Assembly: GCA_964457365.1 (NCBI GenBank)
Contig: CAYWFP010000047.1
Location: 1 to 30,591, forward strand
Direction of reading: 5' to 3'
DNA: 30,591 nucleotides
Origin: CAYWFP01 sp964457365
GTDB taxonomy: Bacteria; Planctomycetota; SZUA-567
Shown here: positions 23,794-30,591 of the stretch, piece after piece
How positions within the stretch are numbered: position 1 is the first letter of the stretch
How the letters are laid out: every line of letters begins with the position of its first letter
Notes under the pieces: model-generated
The model's input: the letters and a program-made list of their open reading frames with translations, nothing else
Told to the model about the DNA's origin: nothing
Databases searched by the model: none
Position numbers and translations under genes: made by a program

Positions 23794-24630
23794 ATGGGTA
23801 TCTTCGCATTCATGAACCAGAAAGGCGGCGTGGGCAAGACCACCACCGCCGTCTCGGTCGGGGCGCTCCTGGCGCACGAGCACGGAAAGAATGTTCTGCT
23901 GATCGATCTGGATCCGCAGGGCAATCTCAGCGACCACCTCGGCATCGATCCCAACGTCACCGAGAGGTCGATCTACAACGTTGTCATCGACGGCATGCCG
24001 CCGGCGGAGGTGTTGCGGCGGGCGCACGGGATGGACGTCTTGCCGGCGAACCTGGATCTCTCGGCGGCGGAGGCTGAGCTGGCGGTGATGGAGAACCGGG
24101 ACCTGCGATTGAAGGACGCGGTCGCGGATTTCTGCGCGGCCTACGATTACGTTCTCCTGGACTGCCCGCCGAGCCTGGGCCTGCTGACGATCTCGGGGCT
24201 GGTGCTGTCGACGAAGGTGGTGGTGCCGATGCAGGCGGAGTACCTGGCGCTGCGCGGCCTGTCGCAGTTGCTGCAGACGATCGACCTGGTGCGCGAGCGG
24301 CTCAATCCGGATCTCGAAGTGGCGGGCGTGGTCTTCTGCAAGTTCGATTCGCGGACGCTGCTGGCGCAGGGCGTGCGGCAGGAGGTGGAGGCTTTCTTCC
24401 CGGGGCGGGTCTACGAGGCGGTGGTGCGCAAGAACATCCGCCTCGCCGAGGCGCCGAGTCACGGCCTGCCGGTGGACCTCTACGACAAGGCCTGTCGTGG
24501 CGTGGAGGATTACCGCGCGGTGACGCGCGAATTCCTGCAGCGCGAGACGACCGGCCCGGTCTCGCCCTCGATCCGCGCGCCGGTATGGAAGGGCGACGAG
24601 GTGGGCGAGGCTGCCGGAGGCGAGGCATGA
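23794..24630 (+). CDS. parA: ParA/Soj-type ATPase
   Basis: A 278-aa deviant-Walker P-loop ATPase. NQKGGVGKTTTAVSVG (about residues 8-23) is the ParA-type Walker A with the signature lysine, LLIDLDPQGNLSDHLG is the A' motif, and LLDCPPSLGLLT is Walker B. These ATPases segregate chromosomes or plasmids or position large complexes (family knowledge). It has no N-terminal HTH, so it is of the chromosomal Soj or Type Ib kind, but no parB or parS site is seen here. A C-terminal tail of about 25 residues (ETTGPVSPSIRAPVWKGDEV) exceeds the fold. It overlaps the next gene by ATGA, which makes a role tied to metabolism or to positioning another complex worth considering. Confidence 0.88.
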   Translation: MGIFAFMNQKGGVGKTTTAVSVGALLAHEHGKNVLLIDLDPQGNLSDHLGIDPNVTERSIYNVVIDGMPPAEVLRRAHGMDVLPANLDLSAAEAELAVMENRDLRLKDAVADFCAAYDYVLLDCPPSLGLLTISGLVLSTKVVVPMQAEYLALRGLSQLLQTIDLVRERLNPDLEVAGVVFCKFDSRTLLAQGVRQEVEAFFPGRVYEAVVRKNIRLAEAPSHGLPVDLYDKACRGVEDYRAVTREFLQRETTGPVSPSIRAPVWKGDEVGEAAGGEA

Positions 24631-25451
24631 GCCTGGCGCGGAAGACCGATATCCGCGCCACGGTGCGCGAGAACCGCGAGGTCGCCGAAGGCTTCTACGA
24701 GATGACCCTGGCCGCGGGCGATCTGCCACCGCGGTTCAAGCCGGGTCAGTTTTTCCAGTTGCGAGTGCGGCCGGAGAGTTTGGCGCCGCTGCTGCGCCGG
24801 CCGTTCGCGCCGAGCCGGATCACGCGGACGACGCTCTCGTTCGTCTATGCCGTCGTCGGCGAAGGTACGCGCGCGATGACGAAGTTGCAAGCCAAGGACG
24901 AGGTGGCGCTGCTGGGGCCGCTGGGCAACGCGTACGAACTGCCGCCGGCGGGCATGAAGGCGATCCTCGTCGGCGGCGGATGCGGGGCGCCGAATCTGGC
25001 GTTTCTGGCCGAGGCGCTGCGCGAACACGGCGTCGAGGTCTACGCGGTCATCGGCGCACGCAACGTCACCACGCTGCTGGAGCTGGCGCGTTTCGAGACG
25101 CTGGCCGCGCGGTTGATCGCCACCACCGACGACGGCAGCCACGGCATGGCCGGCCACGCCGTCGACGGCGCCGAGCGACTGCTGCACGAACTCGACGAGG
25201 ACAAGCGGATCCGCTTCTACGGCTGCGGACCGCTGGCGATGTTGCGCAGCCTCGCCTCGCTGGCCATCGCCACGGGGCTTCCCTGCCAAGTCAGCCTCGA
25301 GGAGCGCATGGCCTGCGGCTTCGGCGCCTGCATGGGCTGCGCGGTGCCGGTTGCGGCGGAGAACGAGGACGACTTCGCCTACGCCCGCGTCTGTCACGAC
25401 GGGCCGGTCTTCGACGCGCGGGCGCTGGCTTGGGAACGAATGGACGACTGA
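24627..25451 (+). CDS. pyrK: dihydroorotate dehydrogenase electron transfer subunit (PyrK-like)
   Basis: A 274-aa FAD and [2Fe-2S] protein that passes electrons from PyrD to NAD+. The FAD domain has LLRRPFAPSRI, the NAD domain has GGGCGAPNLAFLAEAL, and the C-terminus has the cluster cysteines CGFGACMGC followed by RVCHDGPVF. That spacing and ending are diagnostic of PyrK rather than other ferredoxin-reductase relatives. The catalytic partner pyrD is not in the window, which is unusual because pyrK and pyrD are often adjacent. The ATG at 24627 overlaps the parA stop and its own stop overlaps the next start (TGATG). Confidence 0.88.
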   Translation: MSLARKTDIRATVRENREVAEGFYEMTLAAGDLPPRFKPGQFFQLRVRPESLAPLLRRPFAPSRITRTTLSFVYAVVGEGTRAMTKLQAKDEVALLGPLGNAYELPPAGMKAILVGGGCGAPNLAFLAEALREHGVEVYAVIGARNVTTLLELARFETLAARLIATTDDGSHGMAGHAVDGAERLLHELDEDKRIRFYGCGPLAMLRSLASLAIATGLPCQVSLEERMACGFGACMGCAVPVAAENEDDFAYARVCHDGPVFDARALAWERMDD

Positions 25452-26548
25452 TGGCGTTTTCTCTACCGGACATTCTGCGAATCGAGCGCGCCGGCCGGGC
25501 CATGGCCTCGCAGGTCGGTGGCGGCGTGGAGACCGGCGTGGCCACCTCCCTCGCCGGCGCCGCGGCCTTGGCGGCGATCCGCCACATTCACAATCGCGGC
25601 TTCAAAGTACGCGTGGCCATGACCGATCAAAACGCCGCCGAACTGGACGTCTTCTCGACCATGCTCGAGGTGGTCGGCGCCATGGACGTGCCGATCCAGA
25701 TGGCCGGCGAGACGGTCGCGCTTCCCCAGGGCGAATACCCCGTGGTGATCAGCGGTCTCGACCAGAGCGCCACCTCCGGCGACGGCGAGTTCCTCGTGGC
25801 GCAGAGCTTTCTGCAGGAGACGCACCCGCGGTACTGGGACGGCTACGCGCGCAAGGGCAACGTCTACCTGCGTCCGGCCGAGAAGAAAGACGCGAAGTCT
25901 GCCCAGGCGATGCGCGCGATCGACGAAAGCGCGATCAAGGAATACAATCTCCCCGGCGTCTGCCTGATGGAAAATGCCGGCATCGGCGCGACCGTCGTCG
26001 CCGCGGAGATGCTCGAGAGTCGAGACAGAGGCGGGCCGGTCGTGGTCCTCGCCGGCAGCGGCAACAACGGCGGCGACGGCTACGTCGTCGCGCGCGGGCT
26101 GCTCGAGAAGGGCGAGAAGGTACGCGTCCTGCTCGTGGGCGATCCCCTGGGCGTCAAGGGCGACGCCAGGATCAACCTCGATATCCTGCAGCCGGCCGAC
26201 GACGTGGTGCAGAGCGTTCCCGCGGACGACGCGGCGCTCCGGGCCGTTCTCGCCGAGACGCCGCTGGTCGTCGACGCGATCTTCGGCACCGGCCTGACGC
26301 GGGCGATCGAGGGGCGGGCCGCGAAGGTGATCGAAGTCCTGAACGAAGCGGCGCGGCCGGTGCTGGCGCTGGACCTGCCGAGCGGGCTCGATGCCGACGA
26401 CGGCGAGGTGCTGGGCGTCTGCGTCAGGGCCGCCGAAACGGTCACCTTCGCCGCGCCGAAGAGAGGGCTCTTCGAGGGCGCCGGGCCGGAGATGTGCGGC
26501 ACGGTCACGCTGACCGATATCGGCTGCCCGCGCGAGCTGCTGCAATGA
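25451..26548 (+). CDS. nnrE: NAD(P)H-hydrate epimerase with a second, degenerate YjeF_N-like domain
   Basis: The 365-aa protein repairs damaged NAD(P)HX by interconverting its R and S forms. The functional YjeF_N domain starts near residue 152: AIDESAIKEYNLPGVCLMEN, then AGSGNNGGDGYVVARGLL, VVDAIFGTGL and LDLPSGLDADDGE. The first 150 residues look like a second, eroded copy: LPDILRIERAGRAM parallels LPGVCLMENAGIGA, and LAAIRHIHNRGFKVRVAM parallels YVVARGLLEKGEKVRVLL, while NNGGDG and the active-site aspartate segment are gone. The C-terminal dehydratase domain (NnrD) of fused enzymes is absent. It sits in a chain of overlapping genes (pyrK before, a metallo-hydrolase after). Confidence 0.88.
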   Translation: MAFSLPDILRIERAGRAMASQVGGGVETGVATSLAGAAALAAIRHIHNRGFKVRVAMTDQNAAELDVFSTMLEVVGAMDVPIQMAGETVALPQGEYPVVISGLDQSATSGDGEFLVAQSFLQETHPRYWDGYARKGNVYLRPAEKKDAKSAQAMRAIDESAIKEYNLPGVCLMENAGIGATVVAAEMLESRDRGGPVVVLAGSGNNGGDGYVVARGLLEKGEKVRVLLVGDPLGVKGDARINLDILQPADDVVQSVPADDAALRAVLAETPLVVDAIFGTGLTRAIEGRAAKVIEVLNEAARPVLALDLPSGLDADDGEVLGVCVRAAETVTFAAPKRGLFEGAGPEMCGTVTLTDIGCPRELLQ

Positions 26549-27345
26549 ATCTGCGGCTGACCATTCTCGGCAGCGGCACCAGCGTCGGCGTGCCCATGGC
26601 CGGCTGCGACTGCCGCGTCTGCCGTTCGTCGGATCCGCGGGACAACCGCCTGCGTTCGAGCGCGCTCCTCTCCTGGAATGGCCGCAACGCCGTCATCGAC
26701 ACCACCCCCGAGTTCCGCATGCAGATGCTGCGCGCGGAGGTCGGAACCCTCGACGCAGTGCTGATCACGCACAATCATCACGACCATATCCACGGTCTCG
26801 ACGACGTGCGACCGTACTGTTTCAAGCGCGACGGGTTGCTGCCGGTCTACGCCAGCGACAAGACCTGCACCTGGATCCGCAAGCATTACGACTACATCTG
26901 GAACGCCAGGCAGCGCGGAGGCGGACTCCCGCGAATCGAGCTTCATGCGATACGCGCGCCGTTCGCGCTGCACGGATTGACCGTGACGCCGCTGCCGGTC
27001 ATGCACGGCAAGACCGAGGTGTTCGGCTACCGCGCCGGCGATATCGCCTACATCAGCGATGTCTCGGAGATTCCGCCCGCGTCCTGGACGCTGCTGGAAG
27101 GGGTGAAAACCCTGGTTCTGGACGCGACCCGGCCCGAGCCGCACGAAACGCATTTCCACACCGACGCGGCCGTCGACGTGGTGCGACGGCTGGGTGTCGA
27201 GCGCGCGGTCTTCACCCATCTGAACCACGACCTGCCGCATACGGAGCTGGCGCGGCGCCTGCCGCCGGGAATGGAACCGGCGTACGACGGCATGGTGATC
27301 GAGACGATCAGCGCAGATAAACAAGCAGAAAGAGGACGGCGGTAG
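26545..27345 (+). CDS. metallo-beta-lactamase-fold hydrolase (PhnP-like)
   Basis: A 266-aa hydrolase. The metal motif THNHHDHIHGLDDVRP (HxHxDH, about residues 75-90) and later histidines in VMHGK and HLNHDLPH give the two-metal site. The N-terminus TILGSGTSVGVPMAGCDCRVC resembles the PhnP/phosphoribosyl 1,2-cyclic phosphate phosphodiesterase group, whose Cys pair (CDCRVC) can hold a structural zinc. The substrate is not certain, and no phosphonate genes are nearby. The ATG overlaps the nnrE stop (ATGA). Its 3' end overlaps by 38 nt the end of a convergent membrane-protein gene at 27308. Confidence 0.88.
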   Translation: MNLRLTILGSGTSVGVPMAGCDCRVCRSSDPRDNRLRSSALLSWNGRNAVIDTTPEFRMQMLRAEVGTLDAVLITHNHHDHIHGLDDVRPYCFKRDGLLPVYASDKTCTWIRKHYDYIWNARQRGGGLPRIELHAIRAPFALHGLTVTPLPVMHGKTEVFGYRAGDIAYISDVSEIPPASWTLLEGVKTLVLDATRPEPHETHFHTDAAVDVVRRLGVERAVFTHLNHDLPHTELARRLPPGMEPAYDGMVIETISADKQAERGRR

Positions 27346-27700
27346 CGAGCAGATTCACGCCCAGAACCAGCAATACCATGCGCTGCAGTCGCGCTTCGCG
27401 TTCGGGCTTGAGGCAGAGCACGCCGAGCCACCAGGCCGAGAACCAGTAGGCGAGAAGGGTATGGGCGTATAGCCCGACCAGATGAATCCACGTCTGCCTC
27501 AAGAGAAGCTGCAGAAACACGGCCGCCAGCAAGGCCGGGGCGCCGAAGAACGCCAGCAGCATGACGGTGAAGCGATTCCACGAAACCAGCATCAGCGCCA
27601 GCGTGAGCAGTCCGAGGGCGAATCCGTAGAGACAGAATCGCGTCCAGCAGCCCAACGCCCGGGCATGCTCGCAGTCGCGCCAGGAATTATCGAGCCCCAT
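27308..27700 (-). CDS. small membrane protein, WWLG paralog 1 (130 aa)
   Basis: Not a family I know. Four membrane helices are likely (about 22-41, 44-66, 70-97, 106-129). It shares with the genes at 28276 and 28784 the segment YWFSAWWLGVLCL (85-97) and an N-terminal CWTRFCL pattern (Trp19, Cys23, with Cys10 upstream), just before the first helix. The ATG at 27700 has GGAG about 8 nt upstream. It is the last gene of the mscS operon, 39 nt after the peroxiredoxin gene. Its end overlaps the convergent hydrolase gene, so the two 3' ends are antisense to each other. Confidence 0.75.
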   Translation of the reverse strand: MGLDNSWRDCEHARALGCWTRFCLYGFALGLLTLALMLVSWNRFTVMLLAFFGAPALLAAVFLQLLLRQTWIHLVGLYAHTLLAYWFSAWWLGVLCLKPEREARLQRMVLLVLGVNLLATAVLFLLVYLR

Positions 27701-27739
27701 GCGTATCTCCGCCGGATCGAGCCCGTCGGTCGCCGTCCA

Positions 27740-28207
27740 TTAGGAATCCGGACGGTCGGCGCGAATCTCCCGCAGCGCCGCGAGGGCTTCGTCGACATGG
27801 GCGCGCGCCTGCAGGTTGGATTCGAAGCGCTTGCGGATCGTGTCGTTTTCGTCGATGACGAAGGTCACGCGCGCGGGCAGCGTCCAGAGGTGTTGCGCGC
27901 CGTAGAGCTTGCGCACGGCGTTTTTGTGGTCGCTGAGCAGCGGAAAGGTAATGCCGTGGTCTTCGGTAAAAGCCGCGAGCGCCTTGGGAATGTCCGCGCT
28001 GATGCCGGCGGTGGTGCAGTCGAGTTCGTTGAAGGCGGCGGTCTCGTCGCGGAAGGCGCAGATCTCGGCCGAACAAACCGGCGTGGAGGCCTGCGGAAAG
28101 AAGAAGAGCACAACCGGTCCGAGTCTGTCGGCGAGGTGAAAGTCGTTGCCGTGCTGATCGGGCAAGGTGAAGTCCGGCGCCTGCTCGCCAACTTGCGGTC
28201 CGCTCAT
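27740..28207 (-). CDS. bcp: peroxiredoxin, Bcp/PrxQ type
   Basis: A 155-aa thiol peroxidase that reduces hydrogen peroxide and organic or lipid peroxides in the cytoplasm. VGEQAPDFTLPDQHG opens the thioredoxin fold. The active site is FPQASTPVCSAEIC, with peroxidatic Cys45 and a second Cys50, the same spacing as the resolving pair in E. coli Bcp. It lies between two of the three WWLG membrane proteins (68 nt and 39 nt gaps), in an operon led by mscS. That suggests its substrate may be tied to the membrane or to osmotic stress (inference). Confidence 0.93.
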   Translation of the reverse strand: MSGPQVGEQAPDFTLPDQHGNDFHLADRLGPVVLFFFPQASTPVCSAEICAFRDETAAFNELDCTTAGISADIPKALAAFTEDHGITFPLLSDHKNAVRKLYGAQHLWTLPARVTFVIDENDTIRKRFESNLQARAHVDEALAALREIRADRPDS

Positions 28208-28275
28208 CGCATCCTCCTCCTTTCACGGTAAAGGCGATACCGGCGGTACACAAGGAAAAACGCGGGGCGAGCCGA

Positions 28276-28770
28276 TCAGATCCCGTACAGCACCAGCCAG
28301 CACGCCAGGCACACCACCGGATGCCCCAGAAGATACGCCCCGACCGGCACGGCCTCACCCTCTGCCAGCCGCAGCGCGCCGAGCCACCAGATGCCGAACC
28401 AGTACAGCAGGGCCCCGGGGACGATGGCGCCGAGGATGACCGCCGTCTCCGTACCCAGGCCGAACTCGGCGAGCATGCGCCCCAGCAGTGCCGGCAGGCC
28501 CAGAATCACCAGAACCGGCCCGGATTCCTCGAGCGCGGAGATCCCGACCGGCGGCGGCTGTGGCGCCGGCTGGCCGGGCGCGGGTACGAAGACCGGCGGC
28601 GGCGTATTGACGTGCGGATGGAGATAGGCGCAGTAGTCGATAACCAGCAACAGCAGTGCGACCAGGAGCAGCGAGAATAGCCACAATCCCAGGCAGAGCC
28701 GCGTCCAGGCGCGGACGCGTTCGCAGCGCGTCGGCAGGCGCAAACGCCACGTGCGGCGGGAGTCGCTCAT
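28276..28770 (-). CDS. small membrane protein, WWLG paralog 2 (164 aa)
   Basis: No known family recognised. An Arg-rich N-terminus is followed by a first helix (about 26-45). Next comes a Pro-rich loop (55-75; PPPVFVPAPGQPAPQPPP), probably outside, and then two or three more helices. It carries YWFGIWWLGALRL (123-135) and the pattern Cys16-x5-Trp22-x3-Cys26, both shared with its neighbours. The Pro-rich insert is unique to this copy. The ATG at 28770 has GAGG about 9 nt upstream. It follows paralog 3 by 13 nt, consistent with tandem duplication. Confidence 0.75.
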   Translation of the reverse strand: MSDSRRTWRLRLPTRCERVRAWTRLCLGLWLFSLLLVALLLLVIDYCAYLHPHVNTPPPVFVPAPGQPAPQPPPVGISALEESGPVLVILGLPALLGRMLAEFGLGTETAVILGAIVPGALLYWFGIWWLGALRLAEGEAVPVGAYLLGHPVVCLACWLVLYGI

Positions 28771-28783
28771 TCACGTCGCCTCG

Positions 28784-29203
28784 CTAGATCAGCTCGAGGT
28801 TGAACAGAACCAGAAACGCCAGCATGAGCAGTGTGTGCCCGGCGAAGACCCACCAGACCTTCGGCCGCAGCTCCTCCTGCAACATCAAGACGCCGAGCCA
28901 CCAGACGCAGAACCACTCCAGCGGCACCGCGCCGGCGAGAAACTCCGAAAACGACATGAACCGGCTCAAGCTCAACAACTCGCCGAGCGCGGCGAGGTAG
29001 ATCGGCAGGAAGGGCGCCAGCAGCAGGGCGCCCCACTCGTTCGGCTCGAATGCCTCGATCAGGAATTGGCAGACGGCGAAGCTGACAATCAGTCCTGTCA
29101 GGCAGCGCCCGCTCCAGTCGCGCAGCCGTCGGCAGCGCGGATAGAGGATGATATAGCGCCGCGGTGCGGGATGCGGCTTGCCGTAGCGGTTCACGTCGCT
29201 CAT
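28784..29203 (-). CDS. small membrane protein, WWLG paralog 3 (139 aa)
   Basis: Same unrecognised family: a basic N-terminus, Cys24-x5-Trp30-x3-Cys34, a first helix at about 34-52, and EWFCVWWLGVLML (96-108) before the last helix (117-136). I chose the ATG at 29203, with GGAGG close upstream, 11 nt after the mscS stop. A longer frame continues into mscS in another register and is a shadow. It begins MSD like paralog 2. Confidence 0.76.
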   Translation of the reverse strand: MSDVNRYGKPHPAPRRYIILYPRCRRLRDWSGRCLTGLIVSFAVCQFLIEAFEPNEWGALLLAPFLPIYLAALGELLSLSRFMSFSEFLAGAVPLEWFCVWWLGVLMLQEELRPKVWWVFAGHTLLMLAFLVLFNLELI

Positions 29204-29214
29204 GCCGCCTCCGC

Positions 29215-30429
29215 CTACTCGGTCTTCGGCGGCTTGCCTCCCGCCGGCGGCGTCAGCGCGGGCTTGCCTTCGCTGGGGTTGTCGTAGAAGCGGGTGGTGG
29301 GGTAGGCGAAGTCCACGCGCGGGTGATCGCGGAACTCGCGGATCACGTCCTCGCAGATCTCGTGCGCGCTGCTCCGGCGCTTGCGGGCCGGGACGAGGTA
29401 GCGCAGCGTCAGGTTCACCCCGTGCGCGGCGATGCTGGTGTAGACGATGGGGGTGAAGTGCTGGTAGTGGATGGCGAAGTTGCGCTGCATCTGCGAGATC
29501 AGCCGCCGCATCTCGTCCTCGATCTTCGCCGTCTCTTCGGTCGCCTGCTCCAGGAGGATCGCCTTCGCCGCCTCCCAGTCGCTCTCGAAGGTGACGGTGG
29601 TCTGGATCTCGTTCCAGACGAAGGGGAAGCCGCGGGTATAGTTGATCGCCTGGCTGCGGTAGACCTGCGAGTTGGGGATATGGATGATCCGCCCGGTGCT
29701 CTGTTCGCCGTAGACCCAGCCGCCGACCTCCAGCAGCGAGGTCTGCATCAGCGAAATGTCGATGACGTCGCCCTTGTGGCCGGCGAGTTCGATCCGGTCG
29801 CCGATGTCGTAGATCTTCTGGATCATGATCAGCGCCCAGCCGGCGATGCAGAGCAGCGTCTCCTGCAGGCTCAGCGCCAACCCCGCGCCCAGAAGCCCGA
29901 GGAACGTGCCGAGGTTGCCCATGCCTACCCACGAGCCCCACAGAAGCGCCAGCGCCACCAGGAAGGCGCCGAGGCCGGCCCAGCGGACCATGCTGCGCAT
30001 GCGGTGGCGCGCGTCGAGCTCGGTGATGTTGGTCAGCAGCCGGTCCTGCATCATCAAGGCGGTCACGTACGCCGCCAGCGCCAGGATCACCGTCCCCAGC
30101 AGCGGCCAGTACAGTCTGTATGCCACCAGACGGCGGTAGATCTCGCCGCCGACGGGAAGCTGTTCCCAGATCGGCAGCAGTGCGCCCAGCAGCAGCAGCA
30201 GCAGGCAGCCGCGGACGATGCGCCGCCGGTGCCGACGGGTGCGGTCCAGCGCCACCGGCGGGAGAAAACGTTTCTGCAGGAGCCAGGCGATGGCTACCGC
30301 CGCCACCAGCGCGATCAGCGTATAGAGAAATTCACCCTGGTATGCCAGGAGCCATTCGTTCCACGCGCGCGAGCCCGGCTCGGCCACCATCTCGTCGGTC
30401 AGGATGTCGAGTGTGGGTTCTTCGTCCAC
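29215..30429 (-). CDS. MscS-family mechanosensitive ion channel
   Basis: A 404-aa small-conductance mechanosensitive channel that opens under membrane tension to release solutes in osmotic downshock. About four or five membrane helices lie before the pore helix, LGTFLGLLGAGLALSLQETL (about residues 173-192). The beta domain follows: IYDIGDRIELAGHKGDVIDI and GRIIHIPNSQVYRSQAINY, both hallmark MscS segments. A C-terminal alpha/beta domain (about 255-390) and a Pro-rich tail complete it. The start is GTG 30429, with GGGG 6 nt upstream. ATG at residue 14 is possible. It heads an operon with two WWLG membrane proteins, a peroxiredoxin and a third WWLG protein. Confidence 0.92.
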   Translation of the reverse strand: MDEEPTLDILTDEMVAEPGSRAWNEWLLAYQGEFLYTLIALVAAVAIAWLLQKRFLPPVALDRTRRHRRRIVRGCLLLLLLGALLPIWEQLPVGGEIYRRLVAYRLYWPLLGTVILALAAYVTALMMQDRLLTNITELDARHRMRSMVRWAGLGAFLVALALLWGSWVGMGNLGTFLGLLGAGLALSLQETLLCIAGWALIMIQKIYDIGDRIELAGHKGDVIDISLMQTSLLEVGGWVYGEQSTGRIIHIPNSQVYRSQAINYTRGFPFVWNEIQTTVTFESDWEAAKAILLEQATEETAKIEDEMRRLISQMQRNFAIHYQHFTPIVYTSIAAHGVNLTLRYLVPARKRRSSAHEICEDVIREFRDHPRVDFAYPTTRFYDNPSEGKPALTPPAGGKPPKTE

Positions 30430-30455
30430 TGCGTGCCCCCGAAAGAGATGCCGCT

Positions 30456-30484
30456 ATTGTAGCAGAACGGAGAGGAGGAGGGAA
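30456..30484 (-). promoter_or_regulatory. probable promoter for the mscS operon
   Basis: On the minus strand TACAAT (30461-30456) is a good -10, about 26 nt before the GTG. The -35 at 17 nt spacing is TTCCCT (30484-30479), a poor match, so the promoter may be weak or need an activator or another sigma factor. Confidence 0.38.
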
Positions 30485-30591
30485 GGGGCGGGGTTACTTC
30501 GCTTGTGCGCGATAGGATATTGGCGTTACAGATAAACGACTTGCCTGGCCTTTTATCCTGTCCGGCTCCATCCAGCGGGCAGCTCAATATC

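Noticed and set aside
1..30591. CRISPR array, toxin-antitoxin pair, prophage or complete insertion sequence
   Set aside because: No spaced direct repeats, no small paired genes of known types, no phage genes, and only one truncated transposase without visible ends.

Overview
This is a GC-rich, tightly packed bacterial chromosome segment with about 29 intact protein genes, two gene remnants and probably the 3' end of a structured RNA at the left edge. Genes sit in short operons, many joined by 1-8 nt overlaps (ATGA, TGATG, TAATG). Several promoters fit the sigma-70 pattern (TTGACA-like, 17 +/- 1 nt, TATAAT-like). I cannot fix the phylum. A broken IS701-type transposase resembles, from memory, those common in Planctomycetota, and MutL keeps the endonuclease motif that enteric bacteria lack. 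An uncultured Gram-negative from the PVC group or a neighbouring phylum is a reasonable guess, not a result.

Layout. 1-75: possible 3' end of a 6S-like RNA. 89-3152 (+): an unknown protein, then phospholipid synthesis (psd, pssA), a CxxCxxCC iron-sulfur-type protein and ndk. 3186-11929 (-): rimO, an Rsb-type partner-switching module (RsbU phosphatase, RsbW kinase, STAS antagonist), a terminator, a second STAS antagonist, mutL, miaA and a PP-loop tRNA-thiolation-like protein with an NFACT-R-like C-terminus. 12006-14875 (+): gatB, a small membrane protein and a short prephenate/arogenate dehydrogenase, closed by a perfect 19-bp inverted repeat. 14940-20207 (+): xseA, xseB, ispA, dxs and nadK, combining exonuclease VII and isoprenoid precursor supply. 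20384-22294: an orphan CHAD protein and a convergent solute-binding protein.

22295-23733 is decayed DNA holding the 3' part of a TolC-type efflux gene and a truncated transposase. 23734-27345 (+) is an overlapping operon of a ParA-type ATPase, PyrK, a tandem-domain NAD(P)HX epimerase and a metallo-beta-lactamase-fold hydrolase. 27308-30429 (-) is an operon of an MscS channel, a Bcp-type peroxiredoxin and three small membrane proteins that are paralogs of one another, sharing a WWLG motif and a Trp/Cys pattern near the first membrane helix.

Most of the window is housekeeping. The best candidates for something undescribed are the MscS/WWLG/peroxiredoxin operon, the duplicated YjeF_N protein, and the promoter whose -35 box lies in the loop of a terminator hairpin between the two STAS genes.
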